18,438 nt of DNA, taken from positions 1-18,438 of the forward strand of contig DAOUUR010000003.1 of assembly GCA_030668045.1 (NCBI GenBank). The letters run 5' to 3'. Below the pieces are notes generated by a model. That model was not told where the DNA came from. It saw only the letters and a program-made list of their open reading frames with translations, and ran no database searches. The DNA comes from a bacterium (GTDB taxonomy: Bacteria > Zixibacteria > MSB-5A5 > GN15 > FEB-12). Positions 6,798 to 14,928 of this stretch are shown here, piece by piece. Position numbers and translations under genes: made by a program. The stretch's first letter is position 1, and each line of letters begins with the position of its first letter.

Positions 6798-8789
6798 TTA
6801 GTCGAAGAAATCCCAGGTGATACCATAGTAGTTGTATCTCCCTGGGTTGGTGGTTCCTTCCCGCACATGGAATTCGTTGCCGAAAGCATTCTGGAAGACA
6901 TAATGAAAACGGAAGTTCTTGATTCGGAACGACAACTTGACATTGGCCATCACCACTTCGCCGAGTTCCTCCCCTCTGTAACCGGTATGAGCGCCGGCGT
7001 AGACAAGTTCGCCATAGGCGTAGAGATGCAAGAGACGCTGCGACCAGTACAGATGCAATTCTCCGCCGGAGAAAAACTGGAATTCCGGCTGATAGGCGCG
7101 GTCTGGATGGTTCTCGTAATCTATATAGTGGTAGGCCCCACCGGCAAGAACAGTGAGAGCATCACCAACCGAAATCTGCGGTCCTCCGGACAAATCGAAG
7201 AAACTTATATCGTCGTTGATCGGCGAAAAGACAGTAGAGATCCCCGTATTATCCTGCAGATGTCGATGCTGCCAGTCGATACCGTCCCATACGCGACCGG
7301 CGGTGGCATTTATTTTGAAATTGTTGGTGATAGAGCCAAGCTCAATAGTGGCATTTCCGACCAGTCTCTTTTCGGAAACCAGCAATTCTCGACCGACCTC
7401 AACATAGAGAGAATTGAACAAATTATACAAATCGATCCGCTGGTAGGGCAAGTAACGCTCATGCAGCGATGGCGCTCTTTCGCTGTAACCAACCGAGAGT
7501 GATACCAGCAGTTTTTCCCGCTCAATCATCATGACAGCGGCCGCGTGCGGAAGAAAGCGGTACTCCTGTACATATCGGGTTCCTGCAGTGATCGCCTTTC
7601 GCAGACCAGACCCCATCGACACCAGACTCAACGCGCCGTCGATCTCCCACCGAGTATACTCTTCGTACCCATTGTCGTAGGACAGATAGTCGCCGCTGAT
7701 CTCGGCCTTGAGCATCCGCTCTCCCGAGAGCCACTCCCGCGAAGCTGCCATGCCGTTCCCCGTATAGTTGAATGATGCAGCATAGTCGCCCGACACTGTG
7801 CTGCCCTGCCGCAAGTGCCAGTAACCAACCTCGGTTCTGCTGGTGTGGTCTTCGTTGTGGCGGTCCAGGCTCAGATTCAAACTGCGGTCAATCCGACTTC
7901 GGTACAGAGGAGCGTTGCCGGTGGCCGGTTGGACAACAAAATTGCCGTTACGATCATATAGTCGACCTTCAGTCCGCAGCCCGATCGATCGACTGAGCGG
8001 AAAATACATGTCTCCGTAGTAGTGATAAGCATCGTCAGCACGGCCCTGCGTTAACAGACCGACCGCGTTACGATAACCTACCAGCAAATCAATTTCGCGC
8101 CCGCTTCTGAACCGACGCGAGTACCTCCCCCGCGTGAAGTTGTAATTGTATGAACCTTTGTCATGATAGATCGCCGAAGATGGGCCATCATCGGATGGCT
8201 CATCGGGAAACGTCATCAGCGACGCAAACGGATGCGCTCCCCCAAAGAGCATGCCGGTTGGGCCAGCGACGACATACCTCCTGTCATCAAGCGCCGTTGG
8301 AATATCGTTGAGATCAATCAGGCCATCAGGTTCGGGAATATGTTCAAACGGTGCGGTTGACCGGCCGTTAACCAGCAGGTTCAGACGATCACCGGCAAGA
8401 CCAAACGGGGCTACCGTCTTACGCATTGGTGTCGGCTGAAGGTCCGTTACGAAGAACGATGGGTCCGAACGAAAATAGTCCCCAGCATCATGGAAAAAAG
8501 AACGCTCTACCTGCGGACTGACATCCCATCGTGAAGAGAGAAAATAGGCCGCAGTGGTATCAACAAACGAAAGGCGCGGCAACCGTTCAATATTCTCCGT
8601 TGCAAACTGCTGACGACGCTCCTGGAAACGGGCCAGTGCTTTCTCCGCCTCGGTAAGACTGTCCGGCTGTGCCATTGTGGTGGTATCAGTAGGTAGAGGC
8701 GATGGGATATCTAAAGAGTCGGTTTCATCGGCGTAACTTGCCCCCGAAACAAAAACGAACAGAATGAAAACGACCACACGATAGTTCAT
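6798..8789 (-). CDS. Outer-membrane beta-barrel protein, TonB-dependent-receptor-like
   Basis: The 663-residue protein has a Sec signal peptide (cleavage probably after ASYA, residue 20). A Ser/Thr/Pro/Asp-rich linker follows. A plug-like segment at about 120-200 includes LNLLVNGRS, IDLNDIP and VVAGPTGMLFGG, which echo the plug pattern of TonB-dependent receptors. From about 215 onward, aromatic-rich amphipathic strands alternate, and the chain ends in ITWDFFD, with terminal aromatics typical of barrel proteins. I see no convincing TonB box and the plug is short, so it may be a divergent receptor or another type of barrel. Its ATG overlaps the stop of the ECF S-component-like gene (ATGA), with GAGAGGG upstream. 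This suggests joint uptake of one substrate across both membranes. Confidence 0.7.
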   Translation of the reverse strand: MNYRVVVFILFVFVSGASYADETDSLDIPSPLPTDTTTMAQPDSLTEAEKALARFQERRQQFATENIERLPRLSFVDTTAAYFLSSRWDVSPQVERSFFHDAGDYFRSDPSFFVTDLQPTPMRKTVAPFGLAGDRLNLLVNGRSTAPFEHIPEPDGLIDLNDIPTALDDRRYVVAGPTGMLFGGAHPFASLMTFPDEPSDDGPSSAIYHDKGSYNYNFTRGRYSRRFRSGREIDLLVGYRNAVGLLTQGRADDAYHYYGDMYFPLSRSIGLRTEGRLYDRNGNFVVQPATGNAPLYRSRIDRSLNLSLDRHNEDHTSRTEVGYWHLRQGSTVSGDYAASFNYTGNGMAASREWLSGERMLKAEISGDYLSYDNGYEEYTRWEIDGALSLVSMGSGLRKAITAGTRYVQEYRFLPHAAAVMMIEREKLLVSLSVGYSERAPSLHERYLPYQRIDLYNLFNSLYVEVGRELLVSEKRLVGNATIELGSITNNFKINATAGRVWDGIDWQHRHLQDNTGISTVFSPINDDISFFDLSGGPQISVGDALTVLAGGAYHYIDYENHPDRAYQPEFQFFSGGELHLYWSQRLLHLYAYGELVYAGAHTGYRGEELGEVVMANVKLSFRIKNFRFHYVFQNAFGNEFHVREGTTNPGRYNYYGITWDFFD

Positions 8790-9313
8790 TGCCTTGCCCT
8801 CTCTCGCTCATATAAAAATCGAACGACGCGAAAAAGCAACGGGAAAATTATGGCATTGGAAATCAGTAGCGGTAGCCCCCAAGCCAGACCGGTGACAAGT
8901 CGCTCCCAGAACGGCTGAAACATCCAGGCATCGACAACACTCAGCGGCACTTGAAAAGCAATAGTGCAAATCAACGCTGCCACCACCAGCAACAGGCCCC
9001 GAACCCACCAGTTGGTGAGGGTCGGTTCGATCCGATGATACAGAGCTCCGATTGGTCCACTGGCACCGGCTCCCACCATCTGGACCAGCATAATCGGCAA
9101 CAGGGCCGGACCGTAGGGGTTCAGGCCACTCCAGAGTCCCATACCAACAGCCCCGGCGACGAAACCGGCGCTACCTCCCCACATATAACCAGCGGCAAAC
9201 ACAACGAAGAATATCGGGTTGACATTCGGCAGCCATATTGCCGCCAACGAGAGTACGTAGATCAGAGCAGCTGTCAGCGCTATTCGGGTGATCAGGCGCA
9301 GCCGTGCGGTCAT
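8786..9313 (-). CDS. ECF-type transporter S-component-like integral membrane protein
   Basis: The 175-residue protein is almost entirely membrane-embedded, with five or six hydrophobic helices and a basic C terminus (YERERARQ). The first helix, RIALTAALIYVLSLAA, follows the alanine-rich pattern S-components use to bind the energising EcfT subunit. The segment after helix 1, a WLPNVNPIFF stretch followed by glycine-rich helices, also fits the family. S-components bind vitamins, cobalamin precursors or metals and use a shared EcfAAT module, which is not in this window. Both ends overlap neighbours by ATGA and there is no ribosome binding site, so translation is probably coupled to the metalloprotease gene. 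The substrate cannot be assigned. Cobalamin-related compounds are a guess based on pairing with an outer-membrane receptor. Confidence 0.68.
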   Translation of the reverse strand: MTARLRLITRIALTAALIYVLSLAAIWLPNVNPIFFVVFAAGYMWGGSAGFVAGAVGMGLWSGLNPYGPALLPIMLVQMVGAGASGPIGALYHRIEPTLTNWWVRGLLLVVAALICTIAFQVPLSVVDAWMFQPFWERLVTGLAWGLPLLISNAIIFPLLFRVVRFLYERERARQ

Positions 9314-11592
9314 CGGATTATGACGAACTTCGCCCTGTCTTCAGCCATCACGTAACCCTTTCTCTCAGCCGAAAAGAGTCGGGCATAGGCCAAATAGACA
9401 CCGGAGGCAACCTCCGCGCCTGCCTGGTTCTTCATGTCCCAGCCAAATGCGATGTCGCCGTGACCGGGGTTGACTTCAGCCGGATTGGCATCATTTGTCG
9501 CAATAGCTGCAATATGTTCGCCCGCGAGTGTAAAGATATCAACCATCAGGTAGGCGGCCTCCACCGCTGCATCCTCGGGGAAACCGGTCGAGTCGGTCGG
9601 AACCTGAAAACGGAAAAAGATCGAGTCGATATCCATCTCAGAAATAACTGCTGGATTCGGATACGGTAATAAGATTGACGCTGGCAAGTCAACATACAAT
9701 GAGTCAACCCCTCCTTTATCGTAGGTTAAGACACCTACATCAATCGGAAGACCCGAGCTGTAGTTCAGATGGTTGGAAGAAGCCGGAGTATAGGTGAAGG
9801 TCAACGACCGGAAAAAACGCGGATCAATAATCCCAATTGAGTCGCATTGCGCTTCCCCGGGCGGCAGAGTGTATCGGCCAACGCCATAAGCGTTTGGAGT
9901 CTGTTCCGGACGCGTGATAACGTTGAACCCCCAGTTCTGTCTGTAGGAGAACTGGTCAAGACAGTTGTAAACTATGAACAACGAGTCAATAGCTCGCATG
10001 TCGTATCCCAAAGTAGTGTCGGCCACTTCGGTCGAATCAATGCAGATCTCGCCAGTACCGGTGTTGCAATTCCAGTAGCTTGTATCGGTATAAAGAAAAT
10101 CGTAGCCGCTGAGAGGATCGGGAACAATAGTAGAATCGGTACAGTTTGGATAAATGCCTGAATTGCATTTCCAGTAGGTCGTATCGAGGTGAATGAACCC
10201 GTAACCGGAGGCAGGGTCCGGCACCTCTGTCGAATCGCTGCATAACAAGAAACCGTAGGCGTTGCAGTCCCAGAACGATGTATCATACTGGATTGTTGAG
10301 AGCTCCTTGAATTGCACGTAGTAGGCACCAAGATGGTGTGGATTCTTGGAATGATTATTAGCAAACAGGCTGTTTGGATAGGAAGTAAATATTGTCGTCA
10401 TAGAATCGGGAAAAGCCGGATAGTACGCTCTCTCGGAATAACCAACACCAATTGGAGCGACTGTTGCCCGACTGCCGGTGAACCAGTTCCATAGAGCGAA
10501 CTCGGAAAAAAGCTCGGTGATTGTCTCTTCGCCACCCGAAATCGAGTCCACAACTGCCTCGGTAACGCGGAGAAAGTCAGGACCAATCGTTTCATCGCAG
10601 CGTTCCCAGATTTCTCGAATGATATCCCGCCCGAACCGTTCGGTCAGGTAGATCGGAAAGACGGCCGATCCGTACGGATGCAGATCGACAAAACTGTTAA
10701 ACTGCTGAATCGAAGTCCACGGTTTGTCATAGAAGTACGGCAGGTAGTAGTAATAGTCGTTGATATGGTCGTACTGCTCCTCTTCCATCCATACGGCCGA
10801 CATTTCCATCCAGTAGCGACGTGCGAAATCATCACCATAATCCTCTGCCTCGGTATAGTCGATCCCAAACTGCACGGCGTGGACAAACTCGTGTGCGGCC
10901 GTCACACGGACTGCATCGAGTGGCCGGTCGCTGTAGATATAAATCTCCCGGTAGTCATTATCCAGTTCCAGGAAGGCGGTCGCCCGCGTGGAGCCGGGTC
11001 CCTCGAAACCCATTGAGTCAAGCCAGGTCTGTCCAAAAACCGATCCCTGCAGATCACGGATATAGACATCGAATTGCGGGCCTCCCCCTTTGGGATAGAA
11101 CCAGTCGCTCGGGGGAGCAGGGAAACCAAGAGTATCAACACAATAGTAGTAAACGGAATCAAGAATATTGGCAACGCTGACAATAAAAACCGGGACGCCA
11201 CTGCCATTGACAACGCTCGACTGGTAGACAGAATCCGAACCAGTCGTTGTATAGTGCACCATGAACAGTCCCGATGGCGACATTAGCGAGTCGGGCAAGT
11301 CGGGCCGGTCAATAGTCGTATCAAGCGCATAACTTGAGAGCAGGTCTTTATCAAAATTGCGATAATTAAGAACGAAATCAGTGATGGCAGGGGTTCCGCA
11401 TTTGAGGGGTCGGCTGCGATCAATGGAGATGTCATCCGATAGTGACAGTGATTGAATATCACCACCGTGTCCGGTTACATACCGAAAAGCATCTATAATC
11501 TCCCGTTGCTTCTCTATAGAGAGTTGTTCCGCCTGCACGGTAGCCGTTATCATCAGGATCGCAGCGGCGATCATAAGGAGCTTGCTTTTCAA
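9310..11592 (-). CDS. Secreted zinc metalloprotease (MXAN_6640-like) with C-terminal FlgD-like/YPNP domain
   Basis: The 760-residue exported protein has a signal peptide (MKSKLLMIAA onward, cleavage near TVQA, residue 21). The zinc motif HEFVH is at 234-238, with a likely third ligand in EMSAVWMEE (E263 or nearby), a pattern of the MXAN_6640-type putative metalloproteases. Residues 437-535 are three 33-residue tandem repeats. The C-terminal part has the YPNP motif (644-647) and ends in a FlgD-like Ig fold (VDIFTLAGEHIAAI, then WDMKNQAGAEVASGVYL), the kind that anchors or sorts secreted proteins in FCB-group bacteria. The start is a TTG with AAGGA seven bases upstream, overlapping the previous stop (TTGA). 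Its target is unknown. It heads a tightly coupled trio with the S-component-like and barrel genes. Confidence 0.83.
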   Translation of the reverse strand: MKSKLLMIAAAILMITATVQAEQLSIEKQREIIDAFRYVTGHGGDIQSLSLSDDISIDRSRPLKCGTPAITDFVLNYRNFDKDLLSSYALDTTIDRPDLPDSLMSPSGLFMVHYTTTGSDSVYQSSVVNGSGVPVFIVSVANILDSVYYYCVDTLGFPAPPSDWFYPKGGGPQFDVYIRDLQGSVFGQTWLDSMGFEGPGSTRATAFLELDNDYREIYIYSDRPLDAVRVTAAHEFVHAVQFGIDYTEAEDYGDDFARRYWMEMSAVWMEEEQYDHINDYYYYLPYFYDKPWTSIQQFNSFVDLHPYGSAVFPIYLTERFGRDIIREIWERCDETIGPDFLRVTEAVVDSISGGEETITELFSEFALWNWFTGSRATVAPIGVGYSERAYYPAFPDSMTTIFTSYPNSLFANNHSKNPHHLGAYYVQFKELSTIQYDTSFWDCNAYGFLLCSDSTEVPDPASGYGFIHLDTTYWKCNSGIYPNCTDSTIVPDPLSGYDFLYTDTSYWNCNTGTGEICIDSTEVADTTLGYDMRAIDSLFIVYNCLDQFSYRQNWGFNVITRPEQTPNAYGVGRYTLPPGEAQCDSIGIIDPRFFRSLTFTYTPASSNHLNYSSGLPIDVGVLTYDKGGVDSLYVDLPASILLPYPNPAVISEMDIDSIFFRFQVPTDSTGFPEDAAVEAAYLMVDIFTLAGEHIAAIATNDANPAEVNPGHGDIAFGWDMKNQAGAEVASGVYLAYARLFSAERKGYVMAEDRAKFVIIR
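9988..10284 (-). repeat. Three tandem 33-residue coding repeats with CX7C pairs
   Basis: Within the metalloprotease, residues 437-469, 470-502 and 503-535 each begin DT(S/T)(F/Y)W. Each places cysteines at the same two offsets (443/451, 476/484, 509/517), then has DST, usually VPDP, and a GY near position 28 of the unit. The phase is exactly 99 bp, with no insertions or deletions. At the DNA level the copies have diverged, so the duplication is old or under protein-level selection. Confidence 0.9.
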
Positions 11593-12425
11593 AGTTGATT
11601 CCTTTTCTCTTGGCAGTGTTTTTTCAATTGTACGACTGTATCGTATGGAACTTTCTGAGAGCCGACTATTCCGTGACGTTCCACAATACCGTGGAAATCC
11701 GACCCGCCTGTTACCAGCAGCCCTTGCTCTCGGGCTTGGTTCCTGAATCTGTCACAGTCGGCTTGCCGATGCGACGGATGCCACGCTTCGACACCATCGA
11801 GACCCATCGCTTTCAGTTTGTCGATCAGTTTGTATGCCTCATCGATCATTGGATGGGCCAAAATAGCGGCACCACCGGCACCATGAATGATCGCAATAGC
11901 TTCCTCCGCCACCAAATTCACCTTGGGTACGTACGCCGGCTTACCAGTTCCGAGAAATCGGGCGAAAGCCTCTTCGTATGTTTTCACGTTCTTCTTTTTT
12001 TCCATAGCCTTGGCTACATGGGGGCGACCAATGGCAGCATCGCCGGCACACTCAAGTACATCGTCGTAGGTAATGTCAAACCCGAGCGCATTCAGCTTTT
12101 CAACCATCTGATGTCCGCGTTGGTTCCGATTTGTTTGAAAATCTTTGATCGCTCGATTCATCTCCGGATTGTCAACGTCAACTAAGTAGGCCAGGATGTG
12201 AACATCGGCTACTTCACCAGACACAGACAACTCAATCCCGGAGATAAGTTCGGGGTCACTATCAGCTACCAATTCCCGAGCAACCCTGTAGCCTTCAAAA
12301 CTGTCGTGGTCCGTTATCGCAAAAGCCGCAAGCTTCCTGTAGCGCACTTCTTCCAGCACTTCGGCCGGAGTACAAACACCATCGGAGCAGGAAGTGTGCA
12401 GATGCAGGTCCACATAGGCGACCAT
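11589..12425 (-). CDS. PHP-domain phosphoesterase, RNase AM / YciV (TrpH) type
   Basis: This 278-residue protein has the full PHP metal set: H8 and H10 (DLHLHT), D39 and H40 (ITDHD), E65 (GIELS), H76 (VHILAY), H191 (LAHPM), and D243 and H245 (GSDFHG). The insert with GRPHVAKAM (133-141) matches the signature of the YciV/RNase AM group. Characterised members include a 5'-3' exonuclease that trims rRNA 5' ends and a phosphatase acting on 3',5'-nucleoside bisphosphates. Its ATG directly abuts the TAA of the preceding formiminotransferase-cyclodeaminase gene (TAAATG). Of the two PHP proteins in the window, this is the one with a well-founded role in nucleotide or RNA metabolism. Confidence 0.88.
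   Translation of the reverse strand: MVAYVDLHLHTSCSDGVCTPAEVLEEVRYRKLAAFAITDHDSFEGYRVARELVADSDPELISGIELSVSGEVADVHILAYLVDVDNPEMNRAIKDFQTNRNQRGHQMVEKLNALGFDITYDDVLECAGDAAIGRPHVAKAMEKKKNVKTYEEAFARFLGTGKPAYVPKVNLVAEEAIAIIHGAGGAAILAHPMIDEAYKLIDKLKAMGLDGVEAWHPSHRQADCDRFRNQAREQGLLVTGGSDFHGIVERHGIVGSQKVPYDTVVQLKKHCQEKRNQL
11600..11604 (-). promoter_or_regulatory. Ribosome binding site deciding the metalloprotease TTG start
   Basis: AAGGA on the minus strand lies seven bases before TTG (11590-11592). The TTG is followed at once by a perfect signal-peptide N terminus (KSKLLMIAA), which supports TTG as the start. The TTG overlaps the upstream TGA stop. Confidence 0.6.
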
Positions 12426-13952
12426 TTAGAGTAGGCTTTCCACTCGTTGTCGAATCTTAGTCGCCACTTTTTCACCTTCTTTGATAATAGCAGCAGCTTC
12501 CTCGTTAGTGGTCTTGACAAACGCCTTGTCTTCGATTCCCTGCAGATTGATCCGGACATTATAACCGGCACCCTCAATCGCCGCCATGCCCATCAGTCCC
12601 GCTACGCCAGCATCGGTAATCGAGTTTTTGTTGCCTTTCTCAGCAACAGGCAGAGCCGCCTTGAGAGCCTCAAGCGATTTTTTCATGACGGTCAGCGGAA
12701 CAGTAGCCGCCTCTTTGTTGGCATCTTCGACCGCTTTGTCTCTGGCCACCGACTCTTCATCGGTACTCTTTGGCAGCTTGAACGCTTCCATCACTTTGTT
12801 GAAAGCTTCTTCATCGGTCGTCACTAATTCGACCAGTTCGTCCTTGAGACCATCGGCTGAATCGCGCACCGTGGACAACTCATCCTTGACCGCTGCATAC
12901 TGCTTTTTGCTCACTGTCAGACGGGCAACCATCGCAGCCAACGCCGCCGAAAGAGCTCCCGCCGCTGCCGCCACCGAGCCACCACCGGGAGCCGGAGATG
13001 ATGACGCCACCGAATCATAGAACGATTCAACCTCTCCCCCAATCTGAGCGCCAGCTTCTTTGAGTTTCTCTTCGAGCACCTGAGCTTTGGAGAAATTTTC
13101 GAGACGTAGATAAAAATCGGCAACATCAAGGACAGCATCGTTGGGAAGAAGACCGATTATTTCAGAGGAAGTAACATTCACGCCGTACCGGGCGGCTTCT
13201 GATTTGATCGTTTCAAATACGCGGAAAACAGGTGTCTTGGTGTAGTTGACCAGGTTCATCGATATCTGAACCTGATTGCGCTCCTTGATTTCAAACCCGA
13301 GCGCCTTAACAAAACGGTAACCACCTTTCAGGCTACGGACGGCATCGGCAACACGATCGGCAACCCATTTCTGGTTGGTACCAAGATAGACATTGAACGC
13401 CACCAGTGGAAAACGTACGCCGATAGCCGTGCAGCCCGCCTTGAGATTCATTTTCGCTGGTCCATAATCAGGTTTGCGCGCCGGATCGTTCTCAATCGAA
13501 TCGCGCATTCCCTCGTACTCTCCCTGCCGCACGTTGGCGAGATTCTTGCGACTTGGTTTGGTACGAGCATCTTCGTAAAGGAACACCGGAATTTGTAGCT
13601 CCTCACCAACCCGACGCCCTAACTTGTTGGCCAACTCGACGGCATCCTCAATTGTCACTTCGGAAATTGGAATAAACGGACAGACGTCGCAAGCACCCAT
13701 GCGGGGATGCTCACCCTGATGGGTGGTCATATCGATCAGTTCGGCAGCCTTCTGATAGCCACGAAATGCCGCCTCAACCGCATTGGCCGGATGACAGACA
13801 AACGTAACGACAGCGCGGTTATGATCCTGATCCATCTCCTTGTCCAGTAATACCACACCCTCAACCGAAGTAATCGCACTGCAGATAGCATCGATTACCT
13901 CAGGACGACGACCTTCCGAAAAATTGGGAACACATTCAACCAGCTTGGCCAT
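12426..13952 (-). CDS. Bifunctional glutamate formimidoyltransferase / formimidoyltetrahydrofolate cyclodeaminase (FTCD-like fusion)
   Basis: This 508-residue fusion is nearly the size of mammalian FTCD (541). Residues 1-300 are the formiminotransferase: CVPNFSEGR at 7-15 and GEHPRMGACDVCPFIP at 80-95, with H82 at the position of the catalytic histidine in the mammalian enzyme. Residues 310-508 are the cyclodeaminase, with SPAPGGGSVAAAAGALSAAL (319-338) as its folate-binding signature. The enzyme moves the formimino group from formiminoglutamate to tetrahydrofolate, then releases ammonia to give methenyl-tetrahydrofolate. It normally serves histidine breakdown, but no hutH, hutU or hutI is present here, so it may be scattered from its pathway or work in one-carbon supply. 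GGAGA lies before the ATG. Confidence 0.94.
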   Translation of the reverse strand: MAKLVECVPNFSEGRRPEVIDAICSAITSVEGVVLLDKEMDQDHNRAVVTFVCHPANAVEAAFRGYQKAAELIDMTTHQGEHPRMGACDVCPFIPISEVTIEDAVELANKLGRRVGEELQIPVFLYEDARTKPSRKNLANVRQGEYEGMRDSIENDPARKPDYGPAKMNLKAGCTAIGVRFPLVAFNVYLGTNQKWVADRVADAVRSLKGGYRFVKALGFEIKERNQVQISMNLVNYTKTPVFRVFETIKSEAARYGVNVTSSEIIGLLPNDAVLDVADFYLRLENFSKAQVLEEKLKEAGAQIGGEVESFYDSVASSSPAPGGGSVAAAAGALSAALAAMVARLTVSKKQYAAVKDELSTVRDSADGLKDELVELVTTDEEAFNKVMEAFKLPKSTDEESVARDKAVEDANKEAATVPLTVMKKSLEALKAALPVAEKGNKNSITDAGVAGLMGMAAIEGAGYNVRINLQGIEDKAFVKTTNEEAAAIIKEGEKVATKIRQRVESLL

Positions 13953-13964
13953 ATTCTCTCCGTA

Positions 13965-14927
13965 TCAACGTTGTTTTTTCCATGCTCGTTTTAGTCCCCA
14001 GGCAAGTAGCGGGAACATTATCTCGTGATGGCCGATAAAATTGTACCCGCGACCGGCATTAAGTGTCGGCCGCGTCACAACATTGACCATCGGGCGGTAA
14101 TGCATAATCATATCAAAATTGGCCGTTGTCAATCGGCTTTTCCGGCGACTCAGGTTGCGGGCGACCGTCAGGGCTTTGAGAAAAACCTCCGGCAGGATGA
14201 CAGCCGAACCAATATTAGCCACCACTCCACCCGAATCAATCTGCGAGCAAATAGCTGCGAGTATGCGAAAATCAAGATGTGATGCTTCCGCCGCAACACC
14301 TGCTTCAAATTCCGGATGTTGGGCAACTGTATCAGTCCCGACCGCCAGATGCACCGTCACCGGTAACCCTAACTTCTCAGCAGCGGCCAACAGAGAGTGA
14401 CGACCGTAGCGAGCCTTTTTCTTGTTGATAAAAGCTCCCCCTGCCTTGCCCAGACCCAGACCTTTCTCTCCGGCAAGAGTACACACCGAGGCAAATAGCT
14501 GGGCCGTTTCGGTAACCATCCCAAAAGAACCATCACTCAAACCGGCCTGAACATCCTCGGAAGTCTCACCATCAAAAGCCAGTTCGAGATCATGTATCAG
14601 CCCGGCTGAATTCAGCGAGAGGCCTGTCACAATGTCGCGTTTCATAAGGTCAATGATTATCGGCGTCAGTCCAACCTTGATGGTGTGAGCACCGAGGAGC
14701 AAATGAAAAGGTCGATCCTTTTTCCGCGCCGCCACAACCCGGTCAATAAATTCGTTAAGATCTCGGGCCTTGAGGAAGTCGGGTAGGGAATCAAGAAGTT
14801 GGTTTCCCTCGGAGTGATTCAACGGCTTGCCGAACTGGCCGATTTTTGTTCGGGTAGAACGTTTTTTTCGAGAGTATCGCTGAACCCGATTGAGATCGAC
14901 GGCTTCCGGGGTTTTCCTGCTGGCCAT
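13965..14927 (-). CDS. Conserved protein of unknown function, faintly deoxyhypusine-synthase-like
   Basis: This is a 320-residue soluble protein with a basic N terminus. Recognisable patterns are LLLGAHTIKVGLTPIIIDL (77-95), SLNSAGLIHDLELAF (104-118), GTDTVAQHPEF (197-207), GGVVANIGSAVILPEVFLKAL (233-253) and a C-terminal YRPMVNVVTRP. I recall these motifs from a widespread bacterial family without an assigned role. The succession of a G-rich strand, a domain hinting at NAD or nucleotide binding, and the acidic ELAF.GET stretch loosely resembles deoxyhypusine synthase, but the catalytic lysine region of that enzyme is not evident. It sits between the DUF3108 gene (1 bp gap) and the formiminotransferase fusion (12 bp gap). 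Function is unassigned. Confidence 0.7.
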   Translation of the reverse strand: MASRKTPEAVDLNRVQRYSRKKRSTRTKIGQFGKPLNHSEGNQLLDSLPDFLKARDLNEFIDRVVAARKKDRPFHLLLGAHTIKVGLTPIIIDLMKRDIVTGLSLNSAGLIHDLELAFDGETSEDVQAGLSDGSFGMVTETAQLFASVCTLAGEKGLGLGKAGGAFINKKKARYGRHSLLAAAEKLGLPVTVHLAVGTDTVAQHPEFEAGVAAEASHLDFRILAAICSQIDSGGVVANIGSAVILPEVFLKALTVARNLSRRKSRLTTANFDMIMHYRPMVNVVTRPTLNAGRGYNFIGHHEIMFPLLAWGLKRAWKKQR

Positions 14928-14928
14928 T

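Noticed and set aside
6867..7502. A 211-codon open frame on the plus strand
   Set aside because: It lies wholly inside the barrel gene on the opposite strand, shows no family motif or signal sequence, and the minus-strand protein has a clear signal peptide and barrel pattern.
11595..12185. A 196-codon plus-strand open frame
   Set aside because: It is antisense to a PHP gene with all metal ligands present; its composition looks like a reading shadow.
11589..12425. Calling this PHP protein histidinol-phosphatase because of the nearby histidine-degradation-type gene
   Set aside because: The GRPHVA insert and overall length fit the YciV/RNase AM group, and histidine synthesis genes are absent.
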